A DNA stretch of 52,467 nucleotides from CAYRGS01 sp964423875. Lineage in GTDB: Bacteria; UBA8248; JACPRG01; G963555815. The stretch lies in the NCBI GenBank assembly GCA_964423875.1, contig CAYRGS010000012.1, positions 1-52,467 of the forward strand, read 5' to 3'. Of this stretch, positions 34,672 to 42,574 are shown in pieces. Numbering within the stretch: position 1 is the stretch's first letter; each line of letters opens with the position of its first letter. Under the pieces are notes generated by a model that searched no databases, had not been told where the DNA came from, and worked only from the letters and a program-made list of their open reading frames with translations. The translations under genes were made by a program, and so were the position numbers.

Positions 34672-35832
34672 TTGGTTCTCTCTGCGAGAGATGTGTTGCC
34701 GTTTTTGTGTCGCCCGAATTGGGTGCTTGCCAGATTGCGGATGTGGATTGGCGTAACGTCCGGTGTCCTGCTGGTGGCCGCGGTTTGCGGCGCCGCCGAG
34801 AAAAAGGGCTCCGGTCAATCCGATCGGATGACATCCAGTCAAGCCGAGCTGATGGATCCTCGGGAAATCCTGGGCCCACTTCCCATCCGAAACCTTCAGC
34901 CCATTCATCTCCTTTTCTTCGAATTTACGCCGGAAAGGGCCTATGCGCTCCGGAAAGGGCGGCTCCTGGTGCGCTTGGACGTCACGGAGACCAACACCCT
35001 GTTGGACGATACGGGGAAGGACCCATTCTTCAAGGCCGACGCCGAGATGACGCGCGTGACCGGGAGGTTCCGATATGGTCTCACCAAATGGGTGACGCTC
35101 GGGCTGAATGTTCCGATCGTTTATATCCATGGTGGGTTCCTGGATGGGTTCATCGAGGGGTTCGAGCGCTCCGTGGGCAAGCTCCGGGGCGATCGGGAGG
35201 ACGAAAAGGCGAACCAGGTCGACATCCGGCTGATCGACGGCGGCACGACGGAAATCGACGTCCAGGAAGCCACCTTTGGCATCGGAGACGTTTCCTTGGA
35301 AGGGCTGTATCAGGTGATACAGGAAACTTTCTGGATCCCGGCCGTCTCGCTCCGACTGGCCGTCAAGTCCCCGACCGGAGATTTCGATGATCTCCACGGG
35401 AGCGGTAAGTTCGACGTGGCCGCCGGCGTGGCGATCCAGAAGATTTGGGGACGGTGGAGCGCATCCGTCGGTGGCGGCGTGACCCTCCCCGGCAACCCTT
35501 TTCAAACCTTGCGCCTGGAGCCCGACCCCATTCTCTATGGCCATTTTTCTCTGGAACGGCTGCTCAGCGCGGAGTGGTCCATCGGCGGTCAAATGAAGAT
35601 TGTGGGGGGCTTGACGGATCTGGACGCCGAGGAGTCGGTGGATCCGGACACCGTGCTGAGGGTCCGGCCTTTGACGGACCGGAGCTATGAAATCAACCTG
35701 GGCGTCAAATGGGCGTTTAGACAGGGCTGGCTGGCCCAATTCGGGATCGTCCAGGACTTCAAGAATTCGGCGGCCGTGGACGCGGATTTCAGTCTTTACT
35801 TTTCCCTGGGCAGTCAGTTCGATTTGAGATAG
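34672..35832 (+). CDS. DUF3187 family outer-membrane-like protein
   Basis: DUF3187 proteins are uncharacterised exported proteins probably forming an outer-membrane barrel. The family hallmark GPLPIRNLQPIHL lies at about residue 64, followed by many short amphipathic strands and a final FSLGSQFDLR. I start it at TTG 34672 because AAGGA lies exactly seven bases upstream and a near-consensus promoter precedes it. This gives a long but plausible signal sequence (hydrophobic GVTSGVLLVAAVCGAA near residues 27-42). An ATG at 34741 is the alternative. It is divergent from another envelope gene. Its biological role is unknown. Confidence 0.82.
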   Translation: MVLSARDVLPFLCRPNWVLARLRMWIGVTSGVLLVAAVCGAAEKKGSGQSDRMTSSQAELMDPREILGPLPIRNLQPIHLLFFEFTPERAYALRKGRLLVRLDVTETNTLLDDTGKDPFFKADAEMTRVTGRFRYGLTKWVTLGLNVPIVYIHGGFLDGFIEGFERSVGKLRGDREDEKANQVDIRLIDGGTTEIDVQEATFGIGDVSLEGLYQVIQETFWIPAVSLRLAVKSPTGDFDDLHGSGKFDVAAGVAIQKIWGRWSASVGGGVTLPGNPFQTLRLEPDPILYGHFSLERLLSAEWSIGGQMKIVGGLTDLDAEESVDPDTVLRVRPLTDRSYEINLGVKWAFRQGWLAQFGIVQDFKNSAAVDADFSLYFSLGSQFDLR

Positions 35833-35881
35833 CGCGGGCCGGACCGGGACTTAAGTCCATTGACGGTCCCCGGCATTTCAG

Positions 35882-35910
35882 TTGACAACATCGCGATGCC
35901 CAATTAGCAT
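35882..35910 (+). promoter_or_regulatory. Promoter of hpnH
   Basis: A perfect -35 box TTGACA (35882-35887) is followed after exactly 17 bases by TAGCAT (35905-35910; four of six matches). The predicted leader is about 140 bases. Just before it, bases 35843-35872 can fold into a nested hairpin (GGACCG with CGGTCC enclosing GGAC-TTAA-GTCC) that may end the DUF3187 transcript. Confidence 0.5.
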
Positions 35911-36058
35911 GAATTCAATGTTCACGGCGAAGCCGGCCGGCGGGGGAAACCCCTTGAGCCGCGCACTCCAGAGCCGGGGTTCGCAATAGTGCCCCGTTGA
36001 ATCCCCGAATCTCCGGCTCGTTCGTTGCTGTTGGCGTCTTTCGTTCAGGAATCTGGCC

Positions 36059-37204
36059 GTGTCGGTCCCGCTGATACAGCAAATTCGCGTTGGCGCCTAT
36101 ATCCTCAGGCAGCGCATTCAAGGGAACAAGAAGTATCCCCTGGTGCTGATGCTGGAGCCCCTCTTCCGGTGCAACCTGGCCTGCGCCGGATGCGGAAAGA
36201 TTGACTACCCGGACGACATCCTCAACATGCGGCTCAGCGTCGAGAAATGTTTGAAGGCGGTCGATGAATGCGGAGCGCCCATCGTTTCCATTCCCGGCGG
36301 CGAGCCGCTGATTCACAAAGAGATCGACGAGATTGTGGCGGGCATCGTCGCGCGGAAGAAGTTTGTTTACCTGTGCACCAACGCCCTGTTGCTGGAAAAA
36401 AAGCTTCACCTCTTTACGCCCAGCCCATACCTCACGTTTTCCCTCCACCTGGACGGCGACCGGGAGCACCATGACGCATCGGTTTGTCAGGACGGTGTGT
36501 ACGACAAGGTGGTGGCTGTCATCGATGAGGTCCGCAAGCAGGGGTTTCGCGCCAACGTCAACTGCACCTTTTTTGACGGAACCGATCCGCAAAACGTGGC
36601 CGAATTCTTCGACTCGGTGATGGAGATGGGGGTTGATTCCATCACCGTTTCGCCGGGCTACGCCTACGAGCGGGCGCCGGACCAAGCGCATTTCCTCAAC
36701 CGGCAAAAAACCAAGAACCTGTTCAGGGAAATCTTCCGGCACGGAAAAGGACGGAAATGGCGTTTTAGCCATTCGACCCTCTATCTCGATTTCCTGGCTG
36801 GGAATCAGCAGTACCATTGCACTCCGTGGGGGAACCCGACGTACAACATCTTCGGCTGGCAGAGGCCATGCTACCTCCTCGGCGAGGGCTTCGTTCCCAC
36901 CTTTCGGGAGTTGATGGAGGAGACCGCGTGGGAGGCGTACGGCACCGGCAATTACGAGAAATGCGCCGACTGCATGGCCCACTGCGGATACGAGGCCACG
37001 GCCGTTACGGACACCCTATCGAACCCGCTCAAAGCGATGAAGGTCGCCCTCCGCGGCATCCGGACCGAGGGGCCCATGGCGCCCGAGATTCTGTTGGATG
37101 GCGCCCGGTCCGCCGAGTACCGGTATGAAAAACAGGTCAAGGAGCTCAGCATTCAGGTGAAGCGAAAAGAAGTCCTGGACCGCGAGACCGCGGGTGTCGG
37201 GTAA
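36059..37204 (+). CDS. hpnH: Hopanoid biosynthesis radical SAM protein HpnH
   Basis: HpnH joins an adenosyl group to hopene (diploptene), the first step to extended C35 hopanoids. The 381-residue protein shows the radical SAM cluster motif CNLACAGC, preceded by the HpnH-typical LVLMLEPLFR. It also shows the SAM-binding region SIPGGEPLIHKEID and a C-terminal cysteine set ending in CADCMAHCGYEA. The N-terminus VGAYILRQRIQGNKKYPLVL is characteristic of this family. The start codon is GTG. It lies 56 bases before hpnA on the same strand. The other hopanoid genes, including squalene-hopene cyclase, are not in this window. Confidence 0.96.
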   Translation: MSVPLIQQIRVGAYILRQRIQGNKKYPLVLMLEPLFRCNLACAGCGKIDYPDDILNMRLSVEKCLKAVDECGAPIVSIPGGEPLIHKEIDEIVAGIVARKKFVYLCTNALLLEKKLHLFTPSPYLTFSLHLDGDREHHDASVCQDGVYDKVVAVIDEVRKQGFRANVNCTFFDGTDPQNVAEFFDSVMEMGVDSITVSPGYAYERAPDQAHFLNRQKTKNLFREIFRHGKGRKWRFSHSTLYLDFLAGNQQYHCTPWGNPTYNIFGWQRPCYLLGEGFVPTFRELMEETAWEAYGTGNYEKCADCMAHCGYEATAVTDTLSNPLKAMKVALRGIRTEGPMAPEILLDGARSAEYRYEKQVKELSIQVKRKEVLDRETAGVG

Positions 37205-37260
37205 CCTGTCTTTTCATATCGCATTCCGCACTGAATCGCCTTCACGCCTGAAATCCTGAA

Positions 37261-38286
37261 TTGAAGATATTCGTCACAGGCGCCTCCGGTTTCGTCGGGG
37301 CCAATCTCGTCCGCCTCCTCGTCTCGGAGGGCCACACGGTCCGGGCGCTGATCCGGCCGGGCAGCCTCCGGGCGCACTTGGCCGATCTGCCGGGGGACCG
37401 GCTGGAGTGGGTCGAGGGGGACCTGACCTCCCCGGAGTGGCTCCGTCCGGCCATTGAGGGCTGCGAGCGGCTCTATCACGTCGCTGCCGATTACCGCCTC
37501 TGGGTGCCCGACCCGGAACGGATGTTCGCCGTCAACGTCCGGGGAACGCGGGCTGTGTTAGAAGCGGCTAGGGACGCGGGGGTGGAAAAGGCCGTTCACT
37601 GTAGCTCGGTCGCGGTGCTGGGGAATTCTCCGGATGGAACGCCCCTGGACGAGTCTTCGGACCCGGGGGTGGATGCACTGGAGGGGCAATACCGAAAAAC
37701 GAAATACCTGGGCGAGAAAGAGGCCTTGGCCGTGAGCGCAGAAGGGTTTCCGGTCGTTGTCGTCAACCCCAGTGCCCCCGTCGGTCCCGGGGACGTGAAG
37801 CCGACCCCCACAGGCCGAATCATTCTGGATTTTCAGAAGGGAAAGATGCCGGCCTACCTGGACACCGGCCTCAACCTGGTGGACGTGCGGGACGTGTGCC
37901 GCGGCCACGTCCTGGCCATGGAGCGGGGGAAACCCGGCGAGCGCTACATCCTGGGGAACGCCAATCTGACGTTGAAAGAGATTTTAAGGCTGCTGGCGGA
38001 CATCCTGGGCAAGCGTGCCCCGAGAATCCGGATCCCCCACCGCCTTGCCCTTTTGATGGCCCACGTCAACGAAGCCGTCTCCAGATACGTGACTCGCCGC
38101 CAGCCGCTCATCCCGCTCTCCGCCGTCCGCCACGCGGCCCATTACATGTTCTACAAATCGGACAAGGCCGTCCGGGAGCTGGGCTTTCAGCAGACCCCTC
38201 CCGAAACCGCCCTGAGCGACGCCGCCCGGTGGTTCGAGGAGAACGGCTACGTGGCCGGAAGGCCGAAGTTCGGCGGCAGCTCCTGA
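37261..38286 (+). CDS. hpnA: Hopanoid-associated sugar epimerase HpnA
   Basis: HpnA is an extended short-chain dehydrogenase/reductase encoded in hopanoid clusters and proposed to act on the sugar-derived side chain. The 341 residues begin with the NAD(P)-binding MKIFVTGASGFVGANLVRLL, have the catalytic pair in YRKTK (Tyr-x-x-x-Lys), and contain the family segment VVVNPSAPVGPGDVKPTPTG. The start codon is TTG with only a weak upstream ribosome site, probably translated with hpnH. The functional link to hopanoids rests on family and on the adjacent hpnH. Confidence 0.93.
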   Translation: MKIFVTGASGFVGANLVRLLVSEGHTVRALIRPGSLRAHLADLPGDRLEWVEGDLTSPEWLRPAIEGCERLYHVAADYRLWVPDPERMFAVNVRGTRAVLEAARDAGVEKAVHCSSVAVLGNSPDGTPLDESSDPGVDALEGQYRKTKYLGEKEALAVSAEGFPVVVVNPSAPVGPGDVKPTPTGRIILDFQKGKMPAYLDTGLNLVDVRDVCRGHVLAMERGKPGERYILGNANLTLKEILRLLADILGKRAPRIRIPHRLALLMAHVNEAVSRYVTRRQPLIPLSAVRHAAHYMFYKSDKAVRELGFQQTPPETALSDAARWFEENGYVAGRPKFGGSS

Positions 38287-38518
38287 GCCTCTCCTCCGCA
38301 CCTATCCCGGGTCCGGTGGACTGGGTCCGTCGCCGGGGCGGCCGTTCGGTCGCGCACGGAGGCTTTACGCGGCTCTGTCTTTCGCGCGAAAATCTGGGAA
38401 TCGCTGAATCTTATTGAAAGGGTCTTGGGGTGTTGGGATAGAACCCTCGGAGTCCGGTTCATAGGCAGGGCGCCCACTTCGGCACATCGCCGGTTCCCAT
38501 GCAGAGGAGACGCACAAC

Positions 38519-38884
38519 ATGCCGCTATATTGGGTTTTGTCCAAGCCGGTCTCGGGCGTGAGTCCCGAGTGGGCCGATCAAAGCCTCAAAGATCACCTGA
38601 AATTTCAGTTCGAGTCCGAGCATGCAGGAAAGCTCTTCGCGGCGGGTCCGCTGGGAGAGCTCGCCCCCGGCCGCGACCCGGTGGGGTTTTACGTTCTGTT
38701 CACCGAGACGGAGGAAGAGGCCCGGGCGATCGTCGAGAGAGATCCCTTCCACGCCCGGGGTCTCGAGACCTACGAGATGCATCTGTGGAATTTTCACGAA
38801 AGCTCCATCATCGGGCTCGGCACGCGAGCGTGGCTCAACGGGACGGACACGTCTTACAAGGGTTACTGGCCGCCGGAGGACTAG
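38519..38884 (+). CDS. YCII/YciI-like domain protein
   Basis: A small protein of 121 residues with a YCII fold (ferredoxin-like alpha-beta). The RBS AGAGGAG lies about ten bases before the ATG. The family's conserved histidine and aspartate are seen in LKDHLKF and ERDPFHARGLETYEMHLWNF. Some relatives act on chlorinated compounds or as stress proteins, but for most, as here, the function is unknown. The M24 peptidase-like gene follows 61 bases downstream in the same direction. Confidence 0.85.
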   Translation: MPLYWVLSKPVSGVSPEWADQSLKDHLKFQFESEHAGKLFAAGPLGELAPGRDPVGFYVLFTETEEEARAIVERDPFHARGLETYEMHLWNFHESSIIGLGTRAWLNGTDTSYKGYWPPED

Positions 38885-38945
38885 CACAAGGAAGAATCTC
38901 TTCCAATCTCCGCCACTCAGAAGGAAGCGAGTTTTGGACCCATCG

Positions 38946-40118
38946 ATGAGCGGCCCCGGCTGGGGCGGCGGTCCCTATCCCAGGTTTTCCGACGCGGAAC
39001 ACCGGCGCCGCTTCGGCCTCGTCCGGGACATGATGCGGACCGAAGGCGTCGAAGCCCTCGTCGTCCACGGGACCACCGCGATGGGCTCGGCGGTCCACTA
39101 TATCAGCCATTACATTCCCGCCCGGCCCGCCTGGCTGGTTTTCCCCCTAGAGGGCCCCTCGACGCTGTTCCTGCACTTCTACAACCACATCGCGTGTACC
39201 CAGACCTTGTCCCTGGTGGAGGACGTCCGGTGTTCCCATCCGAATCCCGGAAAGACCGTAGCGGAGAACCTGAAGGAGCGGGGGTTGGAGTCGGCCCGCA
39301 TCGGCGTGATCGGCCTGGGGAACTCCATCCCCCACGGCCAGTTCGAGACCCTGAAGGCGGAAGCGCCGGACGCCGAGTTCGCCGATCTGGCCGGGCCCTA
39401 TGGCCGGCTCCGGATCATCCGCAGCGAGGAGGAGTTGGCGTGGCTCCGCGAGAGCGGCCGGCTCTCCGACCTGACCTGCGAAGCCCTGGAGCGGGAGATC
39501 CGACCGGGACTCTCGGAGTACGACCTGAGCGCCGTCATCCACGGCGCTTTCCTGCCCGAGTCGGGCCACATGGGCATCCACTTTGTGTCCACCACCCCGA
39601 TGGAGAACCCGGAGCGCCCTGTGCCGTGGCAGTTCCTCACGCCCAGGAAGTTGGAGAAGGGTGACGCCGTCATCACGGAGATCACCATCACCTATTGGGG
39701 ATACGCCACGCAGATCCACCGGCCCTTCGCCGTGGCCGCCGAGCCGACGCCGGTTTACCGGGCGCTCTTCGATGTGGCGCTGGAGTGCTACGAAGCCGTC
39801 CGGGAGGTCACGCGACCTGGAGCCACGAGCGAGGAGATCGTCGAGGTGTCATCGCGAATGACAGAGGACAAGGGCTATCCCATTCTCGACAGTCTGTTCC
39901 ACGGCGAGGGGGGCCGCAATCCGGAGCTGGGAACGCGCGGTTCCCACCACGCCTTCGAGCCGTTCACCCTGGAGGAGAACATGGTCGTCGTCATCCAGCC
40001 CAACCCCATGACGCCGGACGGGAAGGCCGGCCTTCAACTGGGCGCGGCCGTCGTCGTCAAACCCGGCGGCGGGGAGTCCCTCCACCGGTATCCGTTCCAC
40101 TTTCCCGTGTGCGGGTGA
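38946..40118 (+). CDS. M24 (creatinase/prolidase-fold) family protein lacking the metal ligands
   Basis: A pita-bread-fold protein of 390 residues, with an N-terminal creatinase-like domain (about 1-150) and a C-terminal M24 domain. In aminopeptidase P and prolidase the metal site is Asp-Asp-His-Glu-Glu. Here the first Asp region reads ITEITITYWGYATQIHRP, with Glu and Gln in the two Asp positions, and the first Glu region is VVVIQPNP, with Gln. It is therefore unlikely to be a metallopeptidase and more like creatinase-type enzymes, which do not need metal. The reaction is unknown. The start ATG at 38946 gives MSGPGWGGG; the frame extends further upstream only through the preceding YCII gene. 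Confidence 0.8.
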   Translation: MSGPGWGGGPYPRFSDAEHRRRFGLVRDMMRTEGVEALVVHGTTAMGSAVHYISHYIPARPAWLVFPLEGPSTLFLHFYNHIACTQTLSLVEDVRCSHPNPGKTVAENLKERGLESARIGVIGLGNSIPHGQFETLKAEAPDAEFADLAGPYGRLRIIRSEEELAWLRESGRLSDLTCEALEREIRPGLSEYDLSAVIHGAFLPESGHMGIHFVSTTPMENPERPVPWQFLTPRKLEKGDAVITEITITYWGYATQIHRPFAVAAEPTPVYRALFDVALECYEAVREVTRPGATSEEIVEVSSRMTEDKGYPILDSLFHGEGGRNPELGTRGSHHAFEPFTLEENMVVVIQPNPMTPDGKAGLQLGAAVVVKPGGGESLHRYPFHFPVCG

Positions 40119-40308
40119 GAGCCGGGAGCGCGGGATGGACCTGGGAAAATGGAGAGTTTTTCTTGATTTACAACTATCCTTTCCCGGGCTTGAGAGAGTG
40201 ATCTACGCGCTGTGCGCCGCCGCTGAGCTTGAGCGTTATGCGGGCGGGAAGAGCGTTTCTCTTTCGACGATTCCTTCTTGACAAGTGCTACCGCTGGAGG
40301 TAACGCTT

Positions 40309-40507
40309 TTGCCTAGGGAGGATTCGACGGGGTGGCTATGTCTTCGTCACCTGGAAGGGTGATCATCCCCCTCGACACGTGCATGTCTATCTGGACAGGA
40401 AGCTCGTGGTGAAATGGGATTTGGACAACAAGAAACCCATGAAGGGCAAAGCGGTAAGGAGAGTTCTTGAACTCATAGAGGACCTCGATGCTGAAGGCTT
40501 GTTATAA
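40309..40507 (+). pseudogene. DUF4160 family small protein, probably frameshifted near the start
   Basis: The frame from 40325 encodes RRGGYVFVTWKGDHPPRHVHVY, then VVKWDLDNKKPMKGKA and ELIEDLDAEGLL, a complete DUF4160-type core of about 60 residues. That frame has no good start codon. A TTG at 40309 with GGAGGTAA just upstream starts MPRED, the usual type of N-terminus, but in another frame. A one- or two-base indel between 40321 and 40330 would join them. DUF4160 genes often stand beside DUF2442 genes in toxin-antitoxin-like pairs; no such partner is seen here. The PhoD-like gene starts four bases later. Confidence 0.6.
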
Positions 40508-40510
40508 CGA

Positions 40511-41968
40511 TTGACTGAACGGATTTTTTGGCGAAAAAGGCGCCGCTCCGGCGATTTCACGGTAGGGACCGCCAGGGCCCGGGCCATTCCCGCGACTGCC
40601 TTTGCCCTCCTGCTATCCTCCGGCACGCTTCTCGGCCAGCCCCTGTCTGAACCCGTTGCCATAACCAGAATCACCCTGAGCTCCCAAAAGCCGCCCCGCC
40701 TCCTTCAGGGGCCAATGGTCGGGTTCGTCTCGGACCGGGAGGCGAGGATCTGGGTCCGCGTGAATGGCCATCACCGGATTCAGATCCGCTACCGGGCCGT
40801 GAAATCCGAAAAGGACGGGCGGGGACGGGCGTCACGGGCCATCGCGGCGCTTCCGGAAAACGATTACACGGCAGTCATTGCGTTGTCCGACCTGGAGCCG
40901 GACACGGCCTACCGCTATGAACTTCTCATCAATGGGAAGGAACCGGCGGTCGGGGGAAAATCCGGACCCGCGCGGGTTTTCCGGACGCTTCCCCCATCCC
41001 GGACACCGGGAAAATTCCGGGTCGCTTTCGGCTCGTGCGCGTCCGTAGACGTGGACCCGGTCCAGCGGATTTGGCGGGCGGTCTCTTCGATTCGTCCCCA
41101 CGCCTTCCTGTGGCTGGGGGACAACATCTATGGCGACTCGGGGAATCCGTCGGTGTTGCGCCGGAAATACCGGCGTCAGCGCAAGGTGAAAAACCTTCTC
41201 GATTTCCAGGCCTCCGTTCCGCAGATCGCCATCTGGGACGACCACGATTTCGGCCTCAGTGACGGCGACCGGCGGTTTTCCGGCAAAGGGAATTCCTTGC
41301 GGGTCTTCCGGGAGTATTGGGCCAATCCCGTATATGGCCTTCCCGGGACGCCGGGCGTCTTCTTCCGGTGGTCCATCGGGGACGTGGATTTTTTCCTCCT
41401 CGACACCCGCACGCACCGCGATCCAAACCGCACCTTGGACGGACCGGACAAGACCCACCTCGGGACCCGGCAGAAAGAATGGCTGAAGGCGGAGTTGCGG
41501 AAAAGCCGGGCGGTTTTCAAGGTCCTGGTCGCCTCGGGCGCCTGGACGGAGGGGAAAGGCAGCTTCGGAGATTCGTGGGGGGCGTTCCTCAGCGAGCGGG
41601 ACGAGGTTTTCAGGCATATCCGGGACCATGGGGTCACCGGAGTTTTTCTTCTGGCGGGCGACAGCCACCTGCCGCAGATCAACGTCATCCCCTGGTCGGA
41701 TTTCGGGGGGTACGACCTCTATGAGGTCATCAGCTCCCCCCTCGCCCAGGGGGTGTATCGAGGGAGGTTCCTGCCCGGGGGATTTCGCCCCGTTCGCCCC
41801 CCGAACGCGTTCTCGACGAATTTCGGACTTCTCGAGTTCGATACAACGGCCGAGCCCGCCCGCGTCACCCTTCGCCTCATCGGGGAGAGGGGCGGGGACC
41901 TGTTGAAGCCCGTGGTCTTGACGACCGATGACCTGAAGCCGGGTGTGAGGAGTTGGGACCGGAAGTGA
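40511..41968 (+). CDS. PhoD-like metallophosphatase (alkaline phosphatase D family)
   Basis: Exported phosphodiesterase/alkaline phosphatase of the PhoD family, 485 residues. The N-terminus is basic (RKRRRSGDF) followed by a hydrophobic segment near 25-42, a plausible export signal; PhoD relatives often use the Tat route. After a fibronectin-like domain, the metal site is visible in RVAFGSCAS, FLWLGDNIYGD, IWDDHDFG and the late LAGDSHLPQ. A calcium- and iron-type centre is known for the family. The start is TTG and close to the preceding gene; a downstream start would remove the export signal. It may release phosphate from organic esters, fitting a lineage with a PiT uptake operon. Confidence 0.87.
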   Translation: MTERIFWRKRRRSGDFTVGTARARAIPATAFALLLSSGTLLGQPLSEPVAITRITLSSQKPPRLLQGPMVGFVSDREARIWVRVNGHHRIQIRYRAVKSEKDGRGRASRAIAALPENDYTAVIALSDLEPDTAYRYELLINGKEPAVGGKSGPARVFRTLPPSRTPGKFRVAFGSCASVDVDPVQRIWRAVSSIRPHAFLWLGDNIYGDSGNPSVLRRKYRRQRKVKNLLDFQASVPQIAIWDDHDFGLSDGDRRFSGKGNSLRVFREYWANPVYGLPGTPGVFFRWSIGDVDFFLLDTRTHRDPNRTLDGPDKTHLGTRQKEWLKAELRKSRAVFKVLVASGAWTEGKGSFGDSWGAFLSERDEVFRHIRDHGVTGVFLLAGDSHLPQINVIPWSDFGGYDLYEVISSPLAQGVYRGRFLPGGFRPVRPPNAFSTNFGLLEFDTTAEPARVTLRLIGERGGDLLKPVVLTTDDLKPGVRSWDRK

Positions 41969-42082
41969 GCGGGAATGGCCAGGCTCTCGACCCCGTCTCG
42001 GCTGTAGGGCGGGTCCGTGGTCGCCCCTTCATACCCCGCGTTGCGCCTCCTCTCTCTCGGGATGGACATCCCTTAGAGGTTG

Positions 42083-42544
42083 CTACTCCCAGAGCGGGGC
42101 GTTCTTCGCGCGGGATTCGGCCTCGAGGTCTTCGCCGAGCCGGGCCACGCGCTCTCCTTCCCACATTTCATCCGCTTGATAGGGGTCGGCGGGCGATTGG
42201 ACGCGGAGGATGTCGAAGGAATAAATCCCGGTGTCGTGACCGTCGCTCCAGACGAACTGGAGGGCGTACCGGCCGACCGGATGGGCCTCGATGATCTCCG
42301 TGGACCCGACCGGTCTCGGGGCGGCGTCCGGGAGGACGTTCAGGTTCGTGAAGCCGCCGCCGGCCGGAGGTTGAGGCTGTGCGTCGGAAAGCTTCTGCCG
42401 GAGGTCGTTGCACGTCGCGCACGGGCAGAGCTTGCGGAGATAGCCGAGGGGAAACCGGCTGACGTGGCCGTCCTTCCAGGCAACGTAGAGCAGCCGCTTC
42501 TTGTCGATGCGGATATCAACAGGCGTCGTGGCGTCCGTGGCCAT
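42083..42544 (-). CDS. DUF971 family protein
   Basis: DUF971 corresponds to the N-terminal domain of gamma-butyrobetaine hydroxylase and to small stand-alone proteins possibly linked to iron-sulfur or metal handling. The 153 residues contain VDIRIDKKRLLYVAWKDGHV, SRFPLGYLRKLCPCATC (the conserved cysteines), and the later block GRYALQFVWSDGHDTGIYSFDIL. It follows pckA by 30 bases and is probably co-transcribed. No catalytic residues are recognised and the role is unknown. Confidence 0.85.
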   Translation of the reverse strand: MATDATTPVDIRIDKKRLLYVAWKDGHVSRFPLGYLRKLCPCATCNDLRQKLSDAQPQPPAGGGFTNLNVLPDAAPRPVGSTEIIEAHPVGRYALQFVWSDGHDTGIYSFDILRVQSPADPYQADEMWEGERVARLGEDLEAESRAKNAPLWE

Positions 42545-42574
42545 CGAGGCCGCTCCCCGAGGAACGCTTTTCGG

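Noticed and set aside
40198..40281. 27-codon frame starting GTG upstream of the DUF4160 gene
   Set aside because: Too short, with no recognisable relation to the expected DUF2442-type partner and a weak ribosome site.
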